Source: Deltaproteobacteria bacterium (GTDB lineage Bacteria; Myxococcota; JACRCW01). Taken from it: 64,000 nt of DNA. The notes beneath the pieces were generated by a model. It saw only the letters and a program-made list of their open reading frames with translations, had not been told where the DNA came from and made no database searches. The translations under genes were made by a program, and so were the position numbers. Of this stretch, positions 25,144-32,276 are shown piece after piece; within the stretch, counting starts at the first letter, position 1, and each line of letters starts with the position of its first letter. Location: the NCBI GenBank assembly GCA_016218805.1, contig JACRCW010000169.1, forward strand, positions 62,001-126,000, read 5' to 3'.

Positions 25144-26994
25144 ATGAAGCGTGTTCTTGTCGGTGTGGGTGGCTTGGCATTGTGGGGCCTTGCCCTGGGC
25201 TCCGGGGCGTGCACGGGCGGCGGAACGGAAGGCTCATCCTCCTCCAGCAGCGGCGTGGTCCGGCCTGACGGCGGCACCAGCAGCGGCACCGCCTCCAGCA
25301 GCTCATCCAGCTCCACCTCCACCTCGGGTGGCTCCTCCGGTGCCAGCGGCGTGTCTTCCAGCAGCAGCAGCAGCACCTCCGGCGGCTCCTCCGGCACCAG
25401 CGGCGTGTCGTCCAGCAGCAGCAGCAGCAGCACCTCCGGCGGCTCCTCCGGCACCAGCGGTACCTCCGGGTCCTCCGGCGGCACCACGCCCACCAGCACC
25501 ACCATCACCCTCATCCAGACGGGCGGCACCATCACGGAGCTGACCTGTGTGCAGGTGGACGCCGTGGTGATGTCCGCGGTGTTTGATGACCGGGATGACA
25601 CCTTCAGCAGCGTGCCCCGCAAGGCCTTCTACGTGTCTGAGCGCGGCCTCACCACCACGGCGGCGCGCACCGGCATTGAGGTGGTGGTGTACTCGGACGT
25701 CACCACGCCCACCGTGAGCCCCGGAGACCTGGTCACCCTGGTGGGCGTGTACGAGGAGCACTTTGACAACTCCACGCTGCGCATCAAGACCAGCTGCGGG
25801 ACCGTGACGACGTCCGGCACTGCCGCCGTTCCCGCCGCCGCCGCCGTGGCCCTTGAGGCGGCCGGCATGACCGCCGGCGGCAGCGACGCCGGCTACACCG
25901 ACGCCACCACGGCGGAGGACTGGGAGGGCGTGCTGTTCAAGGTGGGGACGGGGACCGTGACGGCGGGCAAGGACACCTTTGGGCAGTTTGAGATTGGCAA
26001 CAACGGCAGCCTGCTGCTGGTGGGCGACACGCTGGGCGTCACGGTTTCCCCGCAGTTGGGCGCCACCATTGGCCCCAACGGCATCTCCGGGTTTGGCCAC
26101 TACAGCTTCAGCCGCCGCAAGATGCGCCCGCGGGACAACAACGACGTGGACGTGGTCAACCCCACGCGCAACTGCGGAGCCGCGCCCAAGTCCGACCACG
26201 TGCTCATCACCGAGGTGAAGCTGACCCCGACCGCCGCCGAATTTGTGGAGATCCACAACCCGACCAACGCCGCCGTGGACCTGACCAACTACTACCTCTA
26301 CAACGCGACCTACACGCCCACGGCGACGGGCACGCCCTGCCGCTACTACGACATCACCGGTGGCACGCAGTGCGGCACGGACAACAGCGACTTCAGCCTG
26401 CGCTTCCCGGCGGGCGCGTCGCTGGCACCCGGCGAGTACAAGATCATTGCGCTGACGGGCGCGGCCAACTTCTGCGCGCAGAACGGCGGTTGCACGGCGG
26501 GCGTGGCCAAGCCGGCCTTTGAAGTGCCCGCTGCCTCCACGTGCACCGCGCTGCCGGACGACACCGCGGTGACCAACATGCTGGGCCAGTGGGACGCGCG
26601 CGGCGAGATCTTCTGCCAGTACAACGGCACCGGGCCGTTTGGTTTCCTCACCAACGGCGGCGAAGACCTGGTGCTGTTCCAGTGGGACGGCGCCGCCGCG
26701 ACGGTGAAGGACGTGGATTACGTCATCTGGGGCACCGGCACCGGCACCCGCACGGACAAGACGGGCATCAGCACCTACGCACCGGACACCGCCGTGGCCA
26801 ACCAGGTGCCGGTGGCCAGCGGGGCGCACACCAACACGGAGAGCTTCCAGCGCTACTGCATGAATGAGGGCAGCGAGACGCAGACCTCCGGCAACGGGAT
26901 CACCGGCCACAACGAAACCAGTGAGAACCTGTCCACCACGTTCACCACCGGCGCGCCCACCCCGGCCGCCGCCACGGTGGGCGCCAACCCATAG
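25144..26994 (+). CDS. Lipoprotein with lamin-tail (LTD) domain and repetitive Ser/Gly linker
   Basis: This 616-residue protein starts at ATG 25144 with GGAGGA upstream; the frame is open further 5'. The signal peptide ends in a lipobox (LGSGAC-T). A roughly 95-residue Ser/Gly/Thr linker follows. The next domain looks like an OB-type domain (ITELTCVQVDAVVMSAVFDD, then SPGDLVTLVGVYEEHF). A lamin-tail domain begins near residue 350 (VLITEVKLTPTAAEFVEIHNPTNAAVDLTNYYLYN) with LAPGEYKIIAL and GGEDLVLFQWDGAAATV. LTD domains are found in secreted and surface bacterial proteins, often with nucleases, but no nuclease motif is seen here. It is followed by the 21-bp repeat array. Confidence 0.85.
   Translation: MKRVLVGVGGLALWGLALGSGACTGGGTEGSSSSSSGVVRPDGGTSSGTASSSSSSSTSTSGGSSGASGVSSSSSSSTSGGSSGTSGVSSSSSSSSTSGGSSGTSGTSGSSGGTTPTSTTITLIQTGGTITELTCVQVDAVVMSAVFDDRDDTFSSVPRKAFYVSERGLTTTAARTGIEVVVYSDVTTPTVSPGDLVTLVGVYEEHFDNSTLRIKTSCGTVTTSGTAAVPAAAAVALEAAGMTAGGSDAGYTDATTAEDWEGVLFKVGTGTVTAGKDTFGQFEIGNNGSLLLVGDTLGVTVSPQLGATIGPNGISGFGHYSFSRRKMRPRDNNDVDVVNPTRNCGAAPKSDHVLITEVKLTPTAAEFVEIHNPTNAAVDLTNYYLYNATYTPTATGTPCRYYDITGGTQCGTDNSDFSLRFPAGASLAPGEYKIIALTGAANFCAQNGGCTAGVAKPAFEVPAASTCTALPDDTAVTNMLGQWDARGEIFCQYNGTGPFGFLTNGGEDLVLFQWDGAAATVKDVDYVIWGTGTGTRTDKTGISTYAPDTAVANQVPVASGAHTNTESFQRYCMNEGSETQTSGNGITGHNETSENLSTTFTTGAPTPAAATVGANP
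25330..25451 (+). repeat. In-frame tandem repeats coding the Ser/Gly linker
   Basis: Three copies of a 54-57-bp unit, marked by GGCTCCTCCGG at 25330, 25384 and 25441, encode Ser-rich blocks ending in TSGGSSG(A/T)SG. The step between copies 2 and 3 is 57 rather than 54 bases, so the unit changes by whole codons. This fits slippage or recombination that changes linker length without breaking the frame. Confidence 0.8.
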
Positions 26995-27133
26995 GCGGAA
27001 GGGATGCGGCCATCCGGAGCGCACGTTTGACGTCGTAGCGGCGAGCGCATCGCGGCGGCCACAGGTGCCGCCGCTACCAGGCGTTTTCCGTCACAGACTC
27101 GTCCAGCCGCGCAGGATGGGAAGCCACCGGCCG

Positions 27134-27396
27134 AGCAGGACACCAGCCGGCCCGGGCAGGACACTGGGGGGCCGAGCAGGACACCGGCAGGACCGAGCAG
27201 GACACCGGCAGGACCGAGCAGGACACCGGCGGACCCCGAGCAGGACACCGGCAGGACCGAGCAGGACACCGGCGGACCCCGAGCAGGACACCGGCAGGAC
27301 CGAGCAGGACACCGGCGGGCCCGAGCAGGACACCGGCGGGCCCGAGCAGGACACCGGCGGGCCCGAGCAGGACACCGGCAGGACCGAGCAGGACAC
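27134..27396. repeat. Tandem array of about 13 copies of a 21-bp unit
   Basis: The core GAGCAGGACACCGG recurs about every 21 bases (individual steps 20-22), with linkers alternating between CAGGACC, CGGACCCC and CGGGCCC. The 20- and 22-base steps break any reading frame and no start signal is present, so coding is unlikely. There are no unique spacers, so it is not CRISPR. The array fills most of the 26995-27421 gap between convergent genes; bases 26995-27133 show nothing recognisable. Confidence 0.88.
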
Positions 27397-27423
27397 CGGG
27401 GGGCCAGGCAGCGTGTCCTGCTC
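27386..27423 (-). terminator. Hairpin formed by the last array unit and its complement
   Basis: GAGCAGGACAC (27386-27396) is perfectly complementary to GTGTCCTGCTC (27413-27423), separated by 16 bases. The distal arm overlaps the moeA stop codon. It could terminate transcripts of either the lipoprotein gene or moeA, although no T-run follows. Each upstream repeat unit could equally pair with the same arm. Confidence 0.45.
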
Positions 27424-28684
27424 ACCCCTCCCAGCCATCCCGCAGCGCCATCACCTCCACGGCGGCCCCGTCACTGAGGTCGCCCTGCGCCTCCGGCACC
27501 ACCATCAGCCCGTCCGCCAGCGCCATGGATGAAAGCGAACCGCTGGATTGCGTCTCCTGCAGCACCGCCACGGCCGTCCCGTCCGCCAGGCGCTCCAGCC
27601 GCACCCGCACGTAGTGCGTCAGCCCCGGCTTCTTGCCGTACCGCCCGCGCAGCACCGCGCGCACCGTCCGCCGGCGCGGCCGCGGCGCGCCCAGCATCCG
27701 CCGCAGCGCCGGGCACACAAACACCTCGCAGGTGACAAACGTGCTTACCGGGTTGCCCGGCAGCCCAAACACCGCGGTCTCCCCCAGCGTTCCCACCGCC
27801 AACGGCCTCCCCGGCCGGATGGCCACCCGCCAGAAGGACAGCACCGCACCCGCGTCCGCCAGCGCGTCCTTCACAAAGTCAAAGTCCCCCACGCTGACCC
27901 CGCCCGTCGTCACCAGCGCGTCCGCCTGCCGCGCCTCCGCCAGTGCGTCCGCCAGCGCGTCCCGCTTGTCCGGTGCCACCGGCAGCACCCGCGGGATGGC
28001 GCCGGCTTCGCGAACCTGCGCGGCCAGCATCCACGCGTTGCTGTTCACAATGCGCGTGGGTGACGGCGGCGCGCCCACCTCGGCCAGTTCATCCCCCGTG
28101 GCCAGGATGGACACCACCGGCCGCCGGTGGACCCGCGCGCGCGCACGCCCCACCGCGCACAGCAGCCCCACGTCCGCCGGGTGCACCACCGTGCCGCGCG
28201 GCAGCACGGCGCGCCCGCACGGGACATCCTCGCCGCGGCGGCGCACGTTGTCCCCGGGCGCGGGCACGCGTTGCAGCGTGACATGCGCGGGGTCCGTCTC
28301 GTCGGTCTCTTCGCGCATGAGCACCGCGTCCGCGCCCGGCGGCATGGGAGCCCCCGTCATGATGCGGGCCGCGCACCCCGCCGGCACCGCGCCGGGTTGC
28401 GCCCCCGCCGCCACGGTGGCGGACACCTCCAGCGGCACCCCCGCGCGCACTGACGCGCTGTGCACCGCGTACCCGTCCATGGCGCTGTTGTCCCACGGCG
28501 GGAGGTCCCGCTCCGCGGTCACGTCCTCAGCCAGCACGCGCCCGCACGCGTCCAGCACGTCCACCATCTCCGTCCCCAGCGGGTGCACGCGCGCCAGGAT
28601 CTCGGCCAGCGCCTGCGCGGGGGTGCGCAGCGACATGGGGACGGACGGGCCGGAAACCAACGGCAGGGAACGGGAACCGGCCAT
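27422..28684 (-). CDS. moeA: Molybdopterin molybdotransferase
   Basis: This 420-residue protein starts at ATG 28684, preceded by CGGAGG six bases upstream; the frame continues further 5' without a start signal, and a second ATG lies 16 codons in. MoeA marks seen: PPWDNSAMDGYAV, AARIMTGAPMPPGADAV, RGEDV, VSILATGDEL, TTGGVSVGDFDFVKDAL and FGLPGNPVSTFVTCEVFV. It inserts molybdenum into adenylated molybdopterin, the last step of Mo cofactor synthesis, in the cytoplasm. No other mo- gene or molybdoenzyme lies in the window. It ends against the repeat array. Confidence 0.93.
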   Translation of the reverse strand: MAGSRSLPLVSGPSVPMSLRTPAQALAEILARVHPLGTEMVDVLDACGRVLAEDVTAERDLPPWDNSAMDGYAVHSASVRAGVPLEVSATVAAGAQPGAVPAGCAARIMTGAPMPPGADAVLMREETDETDPAHVTLQRVPAPGDNVRRRGEDVPCGRAVLPRGTVVHPADVGLLCAVGRARARVHRRPVVSILATGDELAEVGAPPSPTRIVNSNAWMLAAQVREAGAIPRVLPVAPDKRDALADALAEARQADALVTTGGVSVGDFDFVKDALADAGAVLSFWRVAIRPGRPLAVGTLGETAVFGLPGNPVSTFVTCEVFVCPALRRMLGAPRPRRRTVRAVLRGRYGKKPGLTHYVRVRLERLADGTAVAVLQETQSSGSLSSMALADGLMVVPEAQGDLSDGAAVEVMALRDGWEG

Positions 28685-28742
28685 GCGGAACCTCCGGGTA
28701 TTGCGCGGTTGTGGCGGCCACGCGTTGGCGCGGTCAAGCCCG

Positions 28743-30923
28743 TCAGCCGGCCTCCGTGCGGTCCAGGAAGCCCTGCGCGCGCAGGCGCTCCTCCGTCGAG
28801 AAATGCGGGCTCTCCCGGTCCAGCGCCATGGCGGCGCCGGCCAGGCGCGCGGCGTCCCGGCTGTAGGGGCGCTCCTCGGCGGCGGCCAGCAGCGCGCGCG
28901 CCCCGTCATCCCCCAGGCCGGAGGTGGTCAGCAGCTCCACCACGCGCTCCAGCGGTCCCCCGCCAATGATGACCATCCGCGCCGCCAGCCGCTGCGCCTG
29001 CTGCAGCGTCCCGTCCGCCGCCACCGCGCGCACCAACCGGTCCGTGGCGTTGGTGCCCAGCCCCGCGGCGGCCGCAGGCATGTCCGGGACAAACAGCGTG
29101 GTGCCGTCCGCGCCGGTGCGGCGGTGCACCAGGTCCGCGTTCTCCAGGGCCGCCATGGAGATGGCAACAACGTGGGGCTCGCGGTCAAACGCGTCCGCCA
29201 GCGTGGCTTCCGACTGCGGCTCCAGGCTGAGCGCCAGCGCGCACAGCAGCAGCCGGTCATCCAGGCTGGTGTCCTTGAGCGCGTCCGGCGCGCCGGAGGG
29301 CGCGCGCGGGTTGGTGTTGGCCGTGGGCGCCGGCGCCACGTAGGTGAGCCCGGAGTTGCCCGCCTGCAGCGTCCCGGCCACAAGCAGCGACCGGACCGCG
29401 TCCTCAATGAGGCGTGGCACGCCCTTGGCGGTGTCCACCTGCCGCAGCAGCGTCATGGGCAGCGCGGACCGCCCCAGCAGTGATGCGGCCATGGCCCGCC
29501 CGTCCGCGGCGGACAGCGGCCCCAGGAACGCGCGCTGCACGCCGGGCTGCTGCGCCACCGCGCGCAGCCGCTCCGGCCAGTCCGCGGTGGAGTCATCCCG
29601 CGCGCTGATGACCAGCAACCGCGGCGCCACCGCCTGCGAGGCAAGAAACGACAGCACCACCAGCGTCTCCGCCTCCGCGTGGTGCGCATCATCCACGACG
29701 AGGACGCGCGGCTCCGCGCCCGCGTCCAGCGCCGCCGCCAGCGCCCCCAGGCCGGCGGTGCTGGTGGGCAGCAGGCCGCGGCTGGCCTCCGTCAGCAGGC
29801 GCACGCTGGCCGGCGGCGCACTGCGCGCGGAAAACGCGAGCACCGCGCGCGCCAGCGCCACCAGCACGTGCGGGCTGGCGCCTTCCGCCTCGCACCGGGC
29901 GCTGGCCACGCGGCCCCCCACCAGCTGCACGCCGTCCTCAAACGCGCTGATGAGCCGCGTCCGCCCAATCCCCGCGGGTCCCGTCAGCACCACCGTGCCG
30001 CCCTGCCGCCCGCGCGCGGCGGCTTCGTACGCCACTTTCAGCATGGACAGCGGGATCACCCGCCCCATCAGCGGCGCCTCGCCCAGCACCGGCGGCGGAC
30101 GGGAGGCGCGCAGGGCCTCGTTGCGCTCCAGGCGCGCGCTCACCGCGGACGCGGAGCGCGGCCGGCGCGCGGGATCAGGGTCCATCATCTCATTGATGAG
30201 CGCCGCCACGTCCTCACTGACGTCATCCGGCAGCGGCGGGGGCGCGCCCTGGGAGCGCGCCACCTGCAGTGCCGCGGCGGTCTTCACCGCGTACGGCAGC
30301 TCCCGCTTGAACAGCCGGTAGGCGGTCACCCCCAGCGCGTACAGGTCCGTGCCCACCGTGGGGGGACCACCCTCCAGCAGCTCCGGCGCCATGTACGGCG
30401 GCGTCCCGGCAAACAGCGTCACCTTCCCCATCCGCGTGGCACCGCGCGCCAGGCCAAAGTCCACCAGCTTCACGCGCTCGCCCGGGAATGCCCGGCTGTC
30501 CACCAGCACGTTGGCGGGCTTGAGATCCCGGTGGAGGATCCCGCGCGCGTGCACAAACGCCAGCGCGCGCACCAGCTCGGTGAGCACGGACAGGCGGAAG
30601 TGCACGTCGGTGGCGTCCGTCACGCGGAAGATGTCATCCCCCACCACCAGCTCTGCGGTGAAGTACGCGGTCCCCGGATCCGGCCCCGGCCCAAAGTCCA
30701 TCACCCGCACCACGTTGGGGTGGCTCATCGCCGCCAGCACTTCAAACTCGCGCCGGAACGCCGCCGCCCATTTCTCGTCGGTGCGCTCCAGGATCTTCAG
30801 CGCCACCACCTCGCCGGCCCGCGCGGTGTCCTCCACGCGGTACACGCGCCCCGCGCCGCCCTGTCCCAGCACGCCCAGCACGCGGTAGCGGCCGTCAACC
30901 AGGTCATTGATGCGGGGTGGCAC
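28743..30923 (-). CDS. Ser/Thr kinase fused to AAA-type signalling ATPase with altered Walker A
   Basis: This protein is 726 residues if started at GTG 30923; the choice rests on CGGAG upstream and on the promoter element at 30954-30982, which excludes the GTG at 30950. A complete N-terminal kinase domain (about 12-265) has GQGGAGRV, VALK (K43), HRDLKPAN and DFG. An AAA_16/STAND-like ATPase follows. Its Walker A reads GPAGIGRT (315-322), with Arg where Lys is expected, while Walker B (VLVVDDAHHA) looks normal. The C-terminal 250 residues are helical and may be a sensor or scaffold. The layout matches large kinase-ATPase regulators common in this phylum. It is divergent from the adenylate cyclase gene. 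Confidence 0.87.
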   Translation of the reverse strand: MPPRINDLVDGRYRVLGVLGQGGAGRVYRVEDTARAGEVVALKILERTDEKWAAAFRREFEVLAAMSHPNVVRVMDFGPGPDPGTAYFTAELVVGDDIFRVTDATDVHFRLSVLTELVRALAFVHARGILHRDLKPANVLVDSRAFPGERVKLVDFGLARGATRMGKVTLFAGTPPYMAPELLEGGPPTVGTDLYALGVTAYRLFKRELPYAVKTAAALQVARSQGAPPPLPDDVSEDVAALINEMMDPDPARRPRSASAVSARLERNEALRASRPPPVLGEAPLMGRVIPLSMLKVAYEAAARGRQGGTVVLTGPAGIGRTRLISAFEDGVQLVGGRVASARCEAEGASPHVLVALARAVLAFSARSAPPASVRLLTEASRGLLPTSTAGLGALAAALDAGAEPRVLVVDDAHHAEAETLVVLSFLASQAVAPRLLVISARDDSTADWPERLRAVAQQPGVQRAFLGPLSAADGRAMAASLLGRSALPMTLLRQVDTAKGVPRLIEDAVRSLLVAGTLQAGNSGLTYVAPAPTANTNPRAPSGAPDALKDTSLDDRLLLCALALSLEPQSEATLADAFDREPHVVAISMAALENADLVHRRTGADGTTLFVPDMPAAAAGLGTNATDRLVRAVAADGTLQQAQRLAARMVIIGGGPLERVVELLTTSGLGDDGARALLAAAEERPYSRDAARLAGAAMALDRESPHFSTEERLRAQGFLDRTEAG

Positions 30924-30953
30924 GCGCGCGGCTCCGGGGAACGGGTCCACCCA

Positions 30954-30982
30954 CCTTATCGGATGCGGCCCGGTCCCGTTGA
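30954..30982 (-). promoter_or_regulatory. Sigma-28-like promoter element (copy 2 of 3)
   Basis: On the minus strand, TCAAC (30982-30978), exactly 14 nt, then TCCGATAAGG (30963-30954). The order and 14-nt spacing are identical to the copies at 13907-13935 and 43055-43083. It lies 30 bases before the kinase-ATPase start at 30923, in the divergent region shared with the adenylate cyclase. Confidence 0.65.
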
Positions 30983-31038
30983 GTTCTCCGCCGCACCACC
31001 CGCGCGTGCTACGCCTGCGCTTCACCCCGGGGCGCCGC

Positions 31039-32271
31039 GTGGACCTCTCCCAGCAGCTGCAACGGCTGTCCTCCTGGGGCGCCCGCCCGGCGGATGATGA
31101 CGCCACGCGCATGGACAACGCCATGCTCGTGTTCGGCGGGCTCACCGCCGCCGTGCTGGAGGCCGGCTACGGTGCCGCGTACATGACCCTGGGCCTGGTG
31201 GACCTGGGCGCGCTGTGCCTCCTGCTGGCCGGCCTGTTCCTGGCCAACACCCTGGCCTTCCGACGCCACCGCCACGGCGCCCTGCACTTCCACGCCATGC
31301 TGGGCCTGCTGCTGTGCGGCCTGGGCACGGGGATGGTGCTGATGGGCGGCTTCCAGCCCGTGCTGTCGCTGGCGGTGTGGGGACTGATGGCGCCGCTGGC
31401 CGCGGCCACCTTCCGCCCCCGCCGCCAAGCCCAGCTCTGGCTGCTGGCGTACCTGGCGGTGACCGCCCTGGGCGTGTTTGGGCACCGGGACCTGCCGCCC
31501 CAGGTGGCCTGGCTGCCCGCCTGGGCGGGTGACGTGTTCTTCATGCTCAACCTCTCCCTGCTGGCCGTGGTGGGCATGCTGGTGTTCCAGAACATGGTGG
31601 ACCAGCGGCGCCGGGCGCTGGCGCTGGTGAAGGACGCGCACGCCCGCTCCGAAGCGCTGCTCCTCAACGTTCTGCCGCCGTCCATTGCGGAGCGGCTCAA
31701 GGCCAGCCCGGGCACCATTGCGGACCGGTTTGACGCGGTGACCATCCTGTTTGCGGACATTGTGGGGTTCACGGCGCTGTCCGCGCGCGTGTCACCGGAG
31801 AAGCTGGTGGAGCTGCTCAATGACGTCTTCACCCAATTCGACGCGTTGGCGGACCGGCATGGCCTGGAGAAGATCAAGACCATTGGGGACGCGTACATGG
31901 TGGTGGGCGGCCTGCCCCAGCCGCGCGCGGACCACGCGGCGGCGGTGGCGCGCATGTCCCTGCGGATGCTGGCGGTGGTGGAACAGCACGCCGTGCGCCT
32001 GGGCCATCCCCTCAGCATCCGCGTGGGCATCCACAGCGGCCCGGCGGTGGCCGGCGTCATAGGCCGGCGCAAGTTCATCTATGACCTGTGGGGTGACGCG
32101 GTGAACACCGCCAGCCGCATGGAGTCCCACGGGCAGCCCGGGCAGGTGCAGGTGTCTGAGGCCACGCAGCGGCTGCTCAACGGGACGTTTGTGCTGCGTG
32201 AGCGGGGGACCATTGAGGTCAAGGGCAAGGGCGCCATGACCACGTGGTTTCTGGAACGGGAACTGGGCTGA
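31039..32271 (+). CDS. Membrane-bound class III adenylate cyclase
   Basis: This protein is about 410 residues; the GTG at 31039 is the chosen start, but 31006 (GTG) or 31111 (ATG) are possible. Six hydrophobic segments (about 30-195) are followed by a signalling helix with SEALLLNVLPPSIAERLK, as in many cyclases. The catalytic domain then shows TILFADIVGFT (metal Asp), EKIKTIGDAYM (adenine-selecting Lys plus second metal Asp), IGRRKFIYDLWGDAVNTASRMES and the Asn/Arg transition-state pair. All catalytic residues are present, so cyclic AMP synthesis from ATP is expected. The membrane module may sense a ligand. It converges on the MshEN-kinase gene with a five-base gap. Confidence 0.9.
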   Translation: MDLSQQLQRLSSWGARPADDDATRMDNAMLVFGGLTAAVLEAGYGAAYMTLGLVDLGALCLLLAGLFLANTLAFRRHRHGALHFHAMLGLLLCGLGTGMVLMGGFQPVLSLAVWGLMAPLAAATFRPRRQAQLWLLAYLAVTALGVFGHRDLPPQVAWLPAWAGDVFFMLNLSLLAVVGMLVFQNMVDQRRRALALVKDAHARSEALLLNVLPPSIAERLKASPGTIADRFDAVTILFADIVGFTALSARVSPEKLVELLNDVFTQFDALADRHGLEKIKTIGDAYMVVGGLPQPRADHAAAVARMSLRMLAVVEQHAVRLGHPLSIRVGIHSGPAVAGVIGRRKFIYDLWGDAVNTASRMESHGQPGQVQVSEATQRLLNGTFVLRERGTIEVKGKGAMTTWFLERELG

Positions 32272-32276
32272 GGGGA

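Noticed and set aside
25303..27024. Minus-strand open frame of 573 codons opposite the lamin-tail lipoprotein
   Set aside because: Gly/Arg/His-rich shadow that also runs into the Ser-linker repeats.
27134..27396. CRISPR array
   Set aside because: Units are directly adjacent with no unique spacers, and no cas gene is present.
27091..27532. Repetitive open frames on both strands across the 21-bp array
   Set aside because: Frames exist only because the unit is usually 21 bp; 20- and 22-base steps shift them and no start signal is present.
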